64,000 nt of DNA from Planctomycetota bacterium (lineage in GTDB: Bacteria > Planctomycetota > Phycisphaerae > Phycisphaerales > SM1A02): assembly GCA_003671025.1 (NCBI GenBank), contig QWPW01000008.1, positions 28,572-92,571 on the forward strand, read 5' to 3'. This document shows, one piece after another, positions 17,397 through 25,516 of this stretch (within the stretch, counting starts at the first letter, position 1; each line of letters opens with the position of its first letter). A model generated the notes under the pieces. The model saw nothing but the letters and a program-made list of their open reading frames with translations, ran no database searches and had not been told where the DNA came from. Position numbers and translations under genes: made by a program.

Positions 17397-17402
17397 TACG
17401 CT
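17397..17402 (+). promoter_or_regulatory. -10 box TACGCT for trpE
   Basis: TACGCT lies 7 nt before the trpE GTG at 17410. Divergent with the TACACT box at 17370. No trp leader peptide or attenuator fits in the 46-bp gap, so attenuation control in cis is unlikely. Confidence 0.5.
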
Positions 17403-17409
17403 AGGGCCC

Positions 17410-19020
17410 GTGCATGATTTGAAGGACTCATTTGAGCGGCAGTGTCGCGAAGGCGACCTGGTCATTCTCTCCCGACGATTGATGAGCGATCAGCTCACGC
17501 CTGTGCTCGCGTATCGGCGCCTCGTGCTTCCCGATCAACGCACCGCGCCGAGTTTTCTCTTTGAATCCGTGGAAAACGGCGCCAATGTCGGGCGTCATTC
17601 GATTCTCGGGGCTCGTCCGGCGCTCGAACTCTCCGCGCACGGCTACACAACTTCAATTGTCGATCGCGTTGCGCACACGCGCCGCACGTTTGAGTCGCGC
17701 GATCCACTCGCTGAGTTGCGCGCGCTCGCGGCGCCTTTCCGTCCCGCGTCCGCGCAAGCACTTGCACCGCTCAAGTTGCCAGCGGCGTTCGTCGGTGGCT
17801 TCGTGGGTTTCGCGAGTTTCGACAGCGTGCGCTATCTCGAACCGAGCAAGTTGCCGTTTGAAAACGCGCCGCGCGATGATCGGGCGATTCCTGATTTGCA
17901 CTTTGGGTTGTATCGCGATGTGGTGGTGTTCGATCATGTCGCGAAGACGATGCACGCGATTGTCTCTGCGCGCATGAGTGAATTTTCATCGAGCGAACAA
18001 GGCTTTTGCGCGTTGGTCGAGCGACTCGATGCGCTCGAATCGCAACTGGCCGCGAACGGTCCGCCGCTCGCGCACGGAACCATCGACATCGATTTGTCAC
18101 GTCGTCCCGCGACGCCGACGAGCAACCTCACGCAACTCGAGTTTGAGCAATTGGTGTTGCGCGCACAAGAATACATTCGCGCGGGCGATGCATTTCAAAT
18201 CGTGCTCTCGCAGCGACTCGAACGCAAGACGATGTGTGATCCCTTCGATCTCTATCGCGCATTGCGGGTGGTCAATCCCAGTCCCTATCAAATCTATCTC
18301 CAAGGCGAAGGCGCGATTCTGGTCGCGTCGAGTCCGGAGATTCTCTGTCGCGTGCACGATGGTGTCGTCACCAATCGACCGCTCGCGGGAACGCGGCCGC
18401 GCGGCGCGTCGAGTGAACTTGATCTCGCGCTCGAGCGTGAGTTGCTCGCCGATGAAAAGGAACGCGCAGAGCACGTGATGTTGGTGGACCTCGGTCGCAA
18501 CGATCTCGGCCGCGTGTGCGCCAGCGGTTCGATCAACATCGAGCGCTGCATGGAAGTCGAGCGCTACAGCCACGTCATGCACATCTCTTCGACAGTGACG
18601 GGACGATTGCGTCCGGAGTGCGACGCATTCGATGCGTTGCGCGCGACGCTCCCGGTGGGCACGGTGTCGGGCGCTCCGAAAGTGCGGGCAATTCAAGTGA
18701 TCGACGAACTCGAACCTACGCGACGCGGGCCGTATTCCGGTGGCATCGGCGCGATTGGGTACTCGGGTGATATGGACATCGCGTTGGCGTTGCGCACGAT
18801 GGTGATTCCGATTGCGCGCGATGCCGACGCGCCGTCATCGCTGGCGATTTCTGCGTCACACACCGCGACGAGTTGCGCGCCGTGGACGGTGCATCTTCAA
18901 GCGGGTGCAGGCGTCGTGCTCGACAGCAATCCCACTGCGGAATGGCAGGAAACGCTGCATAAAGCGAGCGCACTCGGTCGCGCGATTGATCTGGCCGAGT
19001 CGGCGTTCTTGCGCGCGTGA
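17410..19020 (+). CDS. trpE: Anthranilate synthase component I
   Basis: 536 aa. Makes anthranilate from chorismate with a glutamine amidotransferase partner, the first step of tryptophan synthesis. The N-terminal domain carries the inhibitor-binding region (FLFESVENGANVGRHSILG). The chorismate-binding domain has GDAFQIVLSQRLER, SSPEILCRV, NRPLAGTRPRGA, ERAEHVMLVDLGRNDLGRV, PVGTVSGAPKVRAIQVID and RRGPYSGGIGAIGYSG. The GTG start is supported by a TACGCT box 7 nt upstream. No trpG/D/C/F nearby; trpB lies 15 kb away in another unit, so the pathway genes are dispersed. Confidence 0.93.
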   Translation: MHDLKDSFERQCREGDLVILSRRLMSDQLTPVLAYRRLVLPDQRTAPSFLFESVENGANVGRHSILGARPALELSAHGYTTSIVDRVAHTRRTFESRDPLAELRALAAPFRPASAQALAPLKLPAAFVGGFVGFASFDSVRYLEPSKLPFENAPRDDRAIPDLHFGLYRDVVVFDHVAKTMHAIVSARMSEFSSSEQGFCALVERLDALESQLAANGPPLAHGTIDIDLSRRPATPTSNLTQLEFEQLVLRAQEYIRAGDAFQIVLSQRLERKTMCDPFDLYRALRVVNPSPYQIYLQGEGAILVASSPEILCRVHDGVVTNRPLAGTRPRGASSELDLALERELLADEKERAEHVMLVDLGRNDLGRVCASGSINIERCMEVERYSHVMHISSTVTGRLRPECDAFDALRATLPVGTVSGAPKVRAIQVIDELEPTRRGPYSGGIGAIGYSGDMDIALALRTMVIPIARDADAPSSLAISASHTATSCAPWTVHLQAGAGVVLDSNPTAEWQETLHKASALGRAIDLAESAFLRA

Positions 19021-19039
19021 AGCACGTCGTAGTCGATCA

Positions 19040-20038
19040 CTAGGACAACGGAATCGGCGCGTCGTCCTCGTCATCGCTCGTGCGCGGTGGTGGGCGTAAG
19101 CGCGAGGGCGGGACATACGCATCACCAACCGTGCCCACAGGTTTGTTGGTGAAATCGTGCTGTCGCAGCGCCTCCGATTCGAACACACACTCGGCGACGT
19201 ACATGGCATGTCCACGCGCGCCCAGCGCGATCGCGCCAAAGAGCAACGCGGCGCTGCCGAGCAGCAGAACTCCCAGCACAGAAAAAATCGTCTCGAACCC
19301 GGTGAACAAGACTGTCCCTGCGCTCAACAGTCCGCTGTTGGTGGACACGAGTGCTGCCGCGCCACTCAACGCCAACACAATCGCCAATGTCGTTCCTTGA
19401 CGCAAGCGCTCCACGCTTCGAGTGTGAGGCGAATCCGCATCGACCAGAAGGTCGGCCATGTGCGCACCCAATTGCAATTGCACATTCATCGCGCGTGCCG
19501 CGACCATCCACCACAACACGAGCACCACGTAGTACACGAAGGTTGATCCTTCGGGCAGCAGGCCGAAGGTCCACAACGCGGCGATCCCACTGATCGCGCC
19601 AGCGAAGGCGAGTTCGATCAATTGCATTCGTCGCGCGCTGGCAATGAGTGGCGCAAGCGGCTCTGCAAATTCATCAGGAAGCAAGTCAAACGCTCGCATC
19701 GACATCAGGCGAAACGCAGGCGCAAAGCCTAAACACACTGCGAGCACCACGCCCCAAGGGATGAGGCAGGGCAGCGGCGTGAGCAGCAATACCGGCGCGA
19801 GAACAGCGTTGCCCAATCCGTGCCACATCAGGTAAATCTCGTCGCGCACCATCACGCGCCGCGGTCGCTCCATCAGCGTGCGCACTGGCTTTGGAACGGT
19901 GGTGCCGCATTCGGGGCAGCGCGCACCGCTTCGCATTCCGCGGAGGTCGTAGCCGCAACTTGCACAAGGGCGCGGCCCGTCATTCAGCTTGGAAACTTTG
20001 TCAGCCTCAGCGGGGTTGTCTTGCGGAGGTTTGGGCAC
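19040..20038 (-). CDS. Membrane protein with N-terminal zinc ribbon
   Basis: 332 aa from a GTG. Residues about 25-45 form a zinc ribbon (CASCGYDLRGM...CPECG), a form I associate with planctomycete membrane proteins. Hydrophobic segments follow: LGNAVLAPVLLLTPLPCLI, GVVLAVCLGF, LAFAGAISGIAALWTFGLL, YYVVLVLWWMVAA, LAIVLALSGAAALV and ILGVLLLGSAALLF-like stretches, so about six membrane helices. The C-terminal 40 residues are hydrophilic and end in an acidic tail (SDDEDD). No enzyme motif is visible and the function is unknown. It converges with trpE (19 bp apart). Confidence 0.7.
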   Translation of the reverse strand: MPKPPQDNPAEADKVSKLNDGPRPCASCGYDLRGMRSGARCPECGTTVPKPVRTLMERPRRVMVRDEIYLMWHGLGNAVLAPVLLLTPLPCLIPWGVVLAVCLGFAPAFRLMSMRAFDLLPDEFAEPLAPLIASARRMQLIELAFAGAISGIAALWTFGLLPEGSTFVYYVVLVLWWMVAARAMNVQLQLGAHMADLLVDADSPHTRSVERLRQGTTLAIVLALSGAAALVSTNSGLLSAGTVLFTGFETIFSVLGVLLLGSAALLFGAIALGARGHAMYVAECVFESEALRQHDFTNKPVGTVGDAYVPPSRLRPPPRTSDDEDDAPIPLS

Positions 20039-20170
20039 AAGAGTTTTTCGCTAGAGCAGCGCACTTCGCAGAACCGAGGCCGATAGAAACGGTACAGGAA
20101 TCGGACTGATCGGTCATCTTTCCAAGAGACTTTCAATCTGCTCGTCGATCACGCCGACGAAACACTACAC

Positions 20171-20275
20171 GCGCGGTTCCCGATCCGATATTTTTTGAGG
20201 TTCCGCGCGCCCTTCACGCCGACACTGTCTAGACACTGTCAAGACACTGTCAAGACACTGTCTAGACACGGTGCC
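20171..20275. repeat. Hairpin plus five 11-bp units (GACACTGTCnA) in the gap upstream of the S41 protease
   Basis: The 351-bp gap 20039-20389 holds no supportable gene. CGCGCGG (20171-20177) and CCGCGCG (20204-20210) can pair around a 26-nt loop. Then come 11-bp units at 20221, 20232, 20243, 20254 and 20265 (the last degenerate). Two junctions create the palindrome TGTCTAGACA (20227-20236, 20260-20269), spaced 33 bp, i.e. three helical turns, so an operator array is possible. Confidence 0.75.
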
Positions 20276-20389
20276 CACGCAATAAGCAACAGGCAGTAAG
20301 CCACGCCCATTTGTAAGTCATACCCTTAGAGCGAAGCCACCAGTTTGGGTCACGACGCATCGCGCGTCAGTTTCGCGGAGTCCAAATCA

Positions 20390-22804
20390 ATGCCGTCTCA
20401 TCAGCACCGCACATTCCGTTCGATTCTTGTTCCACGACGAGTTTCCATTTTCGGCCCAACGACACTTCTTTCCGTTGGGCTTTTTTGTGCCCCATCGTTG
20501 ACTGCATACGCGGTGATCGATGCGGGAGGGACGACCAACTCGATCAACGACACCGATGTCGCGCGTTGGTCCGATGGCATTTGGAACGCGGCGAAGAGCG
20601 GTGATCTCGAAGCAGTCGAAGCGGCGCTCAAAGCGGTTCCCGACTCGACCAATGTCGCGGAGTCCACTCGGTTGCGCGACTTCATCGCAAGCCGCGCGCA
20701 GCATGTCGATGAAGGCACCAAGACGCGCGACGCCGATCGCACCACTGCGCTTGAGGAGTTGAACACCGCGGTCACCAAAGTGGAAATCACCAAGGCGCTC
20801 ACAGCAGCGGTGAAGTTGCAAACGCTTTCGGATGATTGGGCCGCCGCACTGGCGTTGCCCGAAATCAAAGATCTCATCACCAAGAGCGAAGCCGCGGAAA
20901 TCGTGGCTGCACAGAACGGTGACTGGTTGGTGTCGCAAGAAATTCTCTATCGCTTGCGCACGCTGCACGATGAATCGGGCGACGCCGCAACGTTTCGTCG
21001 CTACGACGCGATGCTCGATGAAGTGAACAAGCGCATCACGCTGTTGGCGCAGTACGCGCCGCGCGAACTGTGGCGCTTGCGCAAGGCATACGCGGACAAG
21101 ATGGAGCTCACCAGAGTTGATCTGGGCGACGATGCTTCGGGCAAGGTTGATCCCGGGAAAGATGACGCCCGCAAGCCGTTTCCTGAATTCAACGAAGCCT
21201 TCGCTGACGATTGGAAAGAAGCACTCGATGGCGTGACCAAGGGCATGCTCACCAGCGCGCTCAACACTGCCGCCAACGACCACATTTCTTCTGGCGGTTG
21301 GGAGCCATTGGTGAAGGGCGGACTTGACGCTGTGCGGGTCATGGCCACCACCGAGGCGCTCAAAGAGAACTTCGCGGGTCTAGGCGAAGCGGATAAAAAC
21401 CAAGTGCTGCTCGACGCCATCACCCGCAACATGGAAGGTCTTGCGCGCATGAACCGTGAGGCGGTCGGTCGGCCGCAATACAACGCGGCGCTGCGCGATT
21501 TGCTCGAAGCCAACAAGAAGGGCCCGCAGCTTCCCGACACCGCGATTTACCGCGAATTCGGCGACGGCGCGCTGGAAGAACTTTCCAAGCGCTTCGAAGA
21601 TGAGTACTCGGCAATCATTTGGCCTGACCAGCTACGCCGCTTTGAGCAGATGGTCAAAGGCAACTTCGTCGGCGTGGGAATTCTCATTCGTCACGATGAT
21701 CGTCGCGACATCCAAATCATCAATCCGCTCGAAGGAAGTCCTGCTTCGCGCTCGGGCGTGAAGAGCGAAGATCGCATCGTTGCCGTCAACGGCGTCTCCA
21801 CGGTGGGATGGACGCTCAACAAGGCAGTCGATTCGATCACGGGTCCCGCGGGCCAAGATGTGAAACTCACCATCAAGCGCGAAGGCGCTGCGGATCCGCT
21901 CGACCTCTCGCTCACGCGTGAAGAGATCAAGATTCGTTCCGTCAACGGTTGGTGGAAAAAAGGTCTCGATGAACGAGGCTCGCCGCTGTGGAATTGGTTC
22001 GTCGATAGCGACTCAGGCATCGGCTATGTGCGCTTGACCAGTTTCAACGATGAGAGCTTCGTAGACTTTCTCTCCGCGATCAAAGAGATGCGCGCGGAGC
22101 GCACGCTCAACGGAGTCATCCTCGACTTGCGTCACAATCCTGGTGGCTTGCTCAAGAGCAGCGTCGAGTTCTCCAACGCGTTCATCGAACAAGGCAAACT
22201 CGTTGGTGGTCAAGACAAGAACGGTGCGCCGGTGTGGCAGATGATGGCGGAGCGCCAGCGCGCGATGCTTAAGGATTTGCCCGTCGTGGTGCTGATCAAT
22301 CAAGGATCCGCAAGCGCGAGCGAAATTGTTTCCGGTGCGCTCAAGGCGCATGACCGAGCGGTGGTCGTGGGCGAGCGCAGCTTCGGCAAGGGTTCGGTGC
22401 AGACCGTGCATCCTTGCGGCGATCAGCAATCCGATGCGCAACTCAAACTGACCACGCAGTACTACGTGCTTCCTCCAGGCCCTGGCGAGACTGAGCCGCG
22501 CCTCGTGCACAAGCGTCCTGGTTCGTCCGACTGGGGCGTCAATCCTGATCTCATTGTGAAGATGACGCCCGATCAAATCGAGCAGTCAGTGATCTTGCGC
22601 CAGAACGCCGACGTGATCGAAGAGTGGAAAGATGAAGCGCAGCGCAAGCCGCGTCCCGAAGTCCGCGACTTGCTCACCAAGGGCATCGACCCGCAACTTG
22701 AATTGGCGCTGCTGATTCTTGAAGCGAAAGCACTCAAGCAAGTTGACGCGGCCGCGCAGGCGCATGCGAGTGAGACGTCTCCGGCCACGCCCAAAGGTGG
22801 CTGA
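20390..22804 (+). CDS. Secreted PDZ/S41 carboxy-terminal processing protease
   Basis: 804 aa from the ATG at 20390 (an upstream TTG at 20345 is unlikely); signal peptide PTTLLSVGLFCAPSLTAYA. A long helical N-terminal domain (about 40-420) with a TPR-like character (AALALPEIKDLITKSEAAEI) precedes a PDZ domain (about 425-510: FVGVGILIRHDDRR, SPASRSGVKSEDRIVAVNGV). The S41 peptidase domain follows, with ILDLRHNPGGLL, catalytic Ser642 in GSASASEIVSG and Lys667 in SFGKGSVQTV, spaced 25 residues as in Prc/CtpA. It probably processes or removes exported proteins. An intrinsic-terminator-like hairpin lies inside the signal-peptide codons, and 11-bp arrays flank the gene on both sides, one containing its stop codon. 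Confidence 0.92.
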   Translation: MPSHQHRTFRSILVPRRVSIFGPTTLLSVGLFCAPSLTAYAVIDAGGTTNSINDTDVARWSDGIWNAAKSGDLEAVEAALKAVPDSTNVAESTRLRDFIASRAQHVDEGTKTRDADRTTALEELNTAVTKVEITKALTAAVKLQTLSDDWAAALALPEIKDLITKSEAAEIVAAQNGDWLVSQEILYRLRTLHDESGDAATFRRYDAMLDEVNKRITLLAQYAPRELWRLRKAYADKMELTRVDLGDDASGKVDPGKDDARKPFPEFNEAFADDWKEALDGVTKGMLTSALNTAANDHISSGGWEPLVKGGLDAVRVMATTEALKENFAGLGEADKNQVLLDAITRNMEGLARMNREAVGRPQYNAALRDLLEANKKGPQLPDTAIYREFGDGALEELSKRFEDEYSAIIWPDQLRRFEQMVKGNFVGVGILIRHDDRRDIQIINPLEGSPASRSGVKSEDRIVAVNGVSTVGWTLNKAVDSITGPAGQDVKLTIKREGAADPLDLSLTREEIKIRSVNGWWKKGLDERGSPLWNWFVDSDSGIGYVRLTSFNDESFVDFLSAIKEMRAERTLNGVILDLRHNPGGLLKSSVEFSNAFIEQGKLVGGQDKNGAPVWQMMAERQRAMLKDLPVVVLINQGSASASEIVSGALKAHDRAVVVGERSFGKGSVQTVHPCGDQQSDAQLKLTTQYYVLPPGPGETEPRLVHKRPGSSDWGVNPDLIVKMTPDQIEQSVILRQNADVIEEWKDEAQRKPRPEVRDLLTKGIDPQLELALLILEAKALKQVDAAAQAHASETSPATPKGG
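20454..20486 (+). terminator. Intrinsic-terminator-like hairpin inside the S41 protease signal-peptide codons
   Basis: GCCCAACG (20454-20461), an 11-nt loop and CGTTGGGC (20473-20480) give a perfect 8-bp stem directly followed by six T (20481-20486), on the coding strand and about 65 nt after the ATG. By sequence alone it would be called a rho-independent terminator, so it may attenuate expression. Confidence 0.65.
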
Positions 22805-22839
22805 TGGGTGGCTGATGGGCAGCTGACGGATGGCTGAGG
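22796..22839 (+). repeat. Four 11-bp units containing the S41 protease stop codon
   Basis: Units GGTGGCTGATG (22796, 22807), GGCAGCTGACG (22818) and GATGGCTGAGG (22829). The gene stop is the TGA at 22802; further TGAs follow at 22813, 22824 and 22835, covering all three frames. Confidence 0.85.
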
Positions 22840-22919
22840 CATGCAGTGGTTGACTGAGAAGTGGCGAATGCGTGCGCAACAGTTGCGACGCGTAGACCTC
22901 GCAACAACACATTCACTTC

Positions 22920-22954
22920 AACGACGAGCGTAAGTGCGCTCGTCGTTGCTTTTT
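22920..22954 (+). terminator. Intrinsic terminator after the S41 protease gene
   Basis: AACGACGAGCG (22920-22930), loop TAAGTG and CGCTCGTCGTT (22937-22947) form a perfect 11-bp stem, followed by GC and a T5 run. It closes the S41 unit 115 nt after its stop. Confidence 0.88.
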
Positions 22955-22990
22955 CGACGTCGGATGAGGACGCTTCAGAGCGCGCGACGG

Positions 22991-23020
22991 TTGCGAAGCG
23001 CACGGCGTTTCGGGTAGAGT
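22991..23020 (+). promoter_or_regulatory. Candidate promoter for pdhA-pdhB-pdhC
   Basis: TTGCGA (22991-22996), an 18-nt spacer and TAGAGT (23015-23020). It lies just after the upstream terminator and would give a 5' leader of about 160 nt before the ATG at 23186. The rest of the 22840-23185 gap shows no gene. Confidence 0.4.
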
Positions 23021-23185
23021 TGCCCGACTTGGCGCCCGTTCGTATGGGCGTCTTTCGTTCGATTGGATTCACGGCGTATTTTTACGACAGCGGCGGGCGA
23101 CGTGTGCTTTCGGCCATGCAAGCCGCTCGCTTCGTCGGTTCAGACTCGCGACGCCGTCGCTTCAGACTTTTGCATGCGAACCCCA

Positions 23186-24337
23186 ATGATGGCTACGACT
23201 ACACCCAGCGGCAGCGGCGCAAACTCAACGCACGGCGCGGCACGCAAACTACCCGCGCTCCCGAGCACCACTCTCACCAAATGGCTGCGCGAAATGCACC
23301 TCATTCGTGAGTTTGAAGTGCGCTGCATGCAGAGTTACCAAGAGAAGAAAATCGGCGGCTTCTGCCACGTCTACATCGGGCAAGAAGCCGTTGCTGTGGG
23401 CTGCACTGCCGCGGTGAATCTGGAAGATCCCATCATCACGGCGTACCGCGATCACGGCCATGCGCTGGCGCGGGGCATGAGTTCGCGCGCGTGTATGGCG
23501 GAGATGTACGGCAAGGTCGGCGGTTGCGCCAAGGGCAAAGGCGGATCGATGCACATGTTCGATCGCCCGCACAATTTGTACGGCGGACACGGCATCGTCG
23601 GCGCGCAAACTCCGCTCGGTGCGGGCATCGCCTTCGCGACCAAGTACGAAGATGAAGTCATGAACGCGGGACGCAATCGTCGCGTGACGTTGTGCTTCCT
23701 CGGCGACGGCGCGGTCAATCAAGGCTCGGTCTACGAGGCCATGAACCTCGCTGGATTGTTTGATATCCCCGTGATCTTCATCGTCGAGAACAACGGGTAC
23801 TCGATGGGCACCGAGATCAGTCGCGGCACCACCATGAGTCACGAGCTCACCATCAAAGGTCGCGCCCATGGACTCAAGGAAGCCACCATCGATGGCATGG
23901 ACGTGCTCGCGGTCTATCACGACATGCACGAGCTTGCGAATTGGTGCCGCGAAAACTCGCGCCCTGCGTTCGTGGACATGAAGTGCTATCGCTACAAGGG
24001 TCACTCGATGTCGGATCCGCGCAAGTACCGCACGCGCGAAGAAGAAGAGCGTCACGAGCTCAACGATGCCATCGGAAAGTTCGAGCGCACGCTGCTCGAT
24101 CACGCAGTGGTGACCGACGCGTCCATCAAGGAAATCATGAACTCAACGCGCGAAGAAGTGCGCGATGCGCTGAAGTTCTCCAACGAATCGCCAGAGCCGG
24201 ACATGAGCGAGTTGTACACCGACGTGTTTGTCGAACCGTGGGGTCGATTCACCGGCTCGTCGTTGCCTGAATTCATGGGAGGCGCGGCCAACGCTTGTCG
24301 CTTCCATGCGACCAACGGGAAAGAAGGCTTGGTATGA
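23186..24337 (+). CDS. pdhA: Pyruvate dehydrogenase E1 component, alpha subunit
   Basis: 383 aa from the ATG at 23186 (an in-frame ATG follows at 23189). With the beta subunit it decarboxylates pyruvate using thiamine diphosphate and transfers the acetyl group to E2. Visible: GGFCHVYIGQEAVAVG, AYRDHGHALARGMS, GKGGSMHMFD, and the ThDP motif from GDGAVNQGSVYEAMN to VENN (GDG-x-NN), then YRYKGHSMSDPRKYRTREE with the phosphorylation-loop region. The stop overlaps the pdhB start (ATGA). About 40 poorly conserved residues could be added by a TTG at 23063. Confidence 0.95.
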   Translation: MMATTTPSGSGANSTHGAARKLPALPSTTLTKWLREMHLIREFEVRCMQSYQEKKIGGFCHVYIGQEAVAVGCTAAVNLEDPIITAYRDHGHALARGMSSRACMAEMYGKVGGCAKGKGGSMHMFDRPHNLYGGHGIVGAQTPLGAGIAFATKYEDEVMNAGRNRRVTLCFLGDGAVNQGSVYEAMNLAGLFDIPVIFIVENNGYSMGTEISRGTTMSHELTIKGRAHGLKEATIDGMDVLAVYHDMHELANWCRENSRPAFVDMKCYRYKGHSMSDPRKYRTREEEERHELNDAIGKFERTLLDHAVVTDASIKEIMNSTREEVRDALKFSNESPEPDMSELYTDVFVEPWGRFTGSSLPEFMGGAANACRFHATNGKEGLV

Positions 24338-25383
24338 GTCGTTCCAATTCTGCTGTTCTTTCCAATCCGCTCTTTCGCGAACCGACATTGATGGGCGGTG
24401 TCACGCACGAGATTGAGTTTCGCGATGCAGTGCGCGATGCGATGAGCGAAGAGATGCGTCGCGACAAGCGCGTGTTCTTGCTCGGCGAAGAAGTCGCGCA
24501 ATACGACGGCGCGTACAAAGTTTCTAAGGGCATGCTTGCGGAGTTTGGCGAGCGTCGCATCATCGACACGCCGATTTCCGAGTCCGGCTTTGCAGGCATG
24601 GCCATCGGTGCGGCAGCGATGGGATTGCGTCCCATTGTCGAGTTCATGTCGTGGTCGTTCTCGCTCGTCGCTGCCGATCCGATTCTCAACAACGCGCCCA
24701 AGATGCTCTACATGTCGGGCGGACAACTCGGTTGCCCGATTGTGTTTCGCGGCAACGATGGTGCCGGCGGACAACTTGGTTCGACACATTCGTGGGCGGT
24801 GGAAGGCTTGTTCTCCAACGTCCCCGGCGTCAAGATTGTGATTCCGTCTTGCGCCGCCGACGCCAAGGGTCTGCTCAAGACTGCGATTCGCGACGACGAT
24901 CCCGTGTTCTTCATGGAGAGCGAGCGATTGCTCTCGATCAAGGGACACGTTCCTGAAGGCGAGTATCTGATTCCGTTTGGTCACGCGTTGGTGCGTCGTG
25001 TGGGAACGCAGTGCACGCTTTGCTCGTGGGGCCGACCGGTGAACTTCTGCCTCGAAGCCGCGGAAATCTTGGCTAAAGAAGGGATCGACTGCGAGGTCAT
25101 CGACCTGCGCACGATTCGTCCGCTTGATCTTCCGACGGTTGTGGCCAGCGTGCGCAAGACCAGTTGCGCGGTGGTGGTCGATCAATCGTGGAGCTTCGCT
25201 TCGCCAGGAGCCGAGCTCGCGTCGCAGATTCACCGTCACTGCTTTGACGACCTCGACAACTTCGTTCATCGCGTCCATTCCGACGATGTGCCGACGCCCT
25301 ACTCGAGCAAACTCGAGCAGGAGTACCTCCCTAATGTGCGCAAGATTTGCGAAGCAGTACGCAGCGCGACCTATCGCGCCTGA
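24334..25383 (+). CDS. pdhB: Pyruvate dehydrogenase E1 component, beta subunit
   Basis: 349 aa, ATG overlapping the pdhA stop by 4 nt. Completes the E1 heterotetramer. Typical blocks: FRDAVRDAMSEEMRRDKRVF, LLGEEVAQYDGAYKVSKG, DTPISESGFAGMAIGAA, VEFMSWSFSLVAADPILNNA, VVIPSCAADAKGLLKTAIRD, DLRTIRPLD and VVVDQSWSFASPGAELASQI. The length is normal. Tight coupling to pdhA supports a 1:1 complex. Confidence 0.95.
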   Translation: MSRSNSAVLSNPLFREPTLMGGVTHEIEFRDAVRDAMSEEMRRDKRVFLLGEEVAQYDGAYKVSKGMLAEFGERRIIDTPISESGFAGMAIGAAAMGLRPIVEFMSWSFSLVAADPILNNAPKMLYMSGGQLGCPIVFRGNDGAGGQLGSTHSWAVEGLFSNVPGVKIVIPSCAADAKGLLKTAIRDDDPVFFMESERLLSIKGHVPEGEYLIPFGHALVRRVGTQCTLCSWGRPVNFCLEAAEILAKEGIDCEVIDLRTIRPLDLPTVVASVRKTSCAVVVDQSWSFASPGAELASQIHRHCFDDLDNFVHRVHSDDVPTPYSSKLEQEYLPNVRKICEAVRSATYRA

Positions 25384-25516
25384 GTGACTGCGCTTTGGTT
25401 TTACTTGTGCGTGAAGTGATTTCTGCATCGCACGATTGCAGACACAGTTCATCTCCTCACGCTCTTGCGTCTTTCGATATCTCCGCCCGCTCATCCGCCA
25501 CTCACGCGACTCACCA

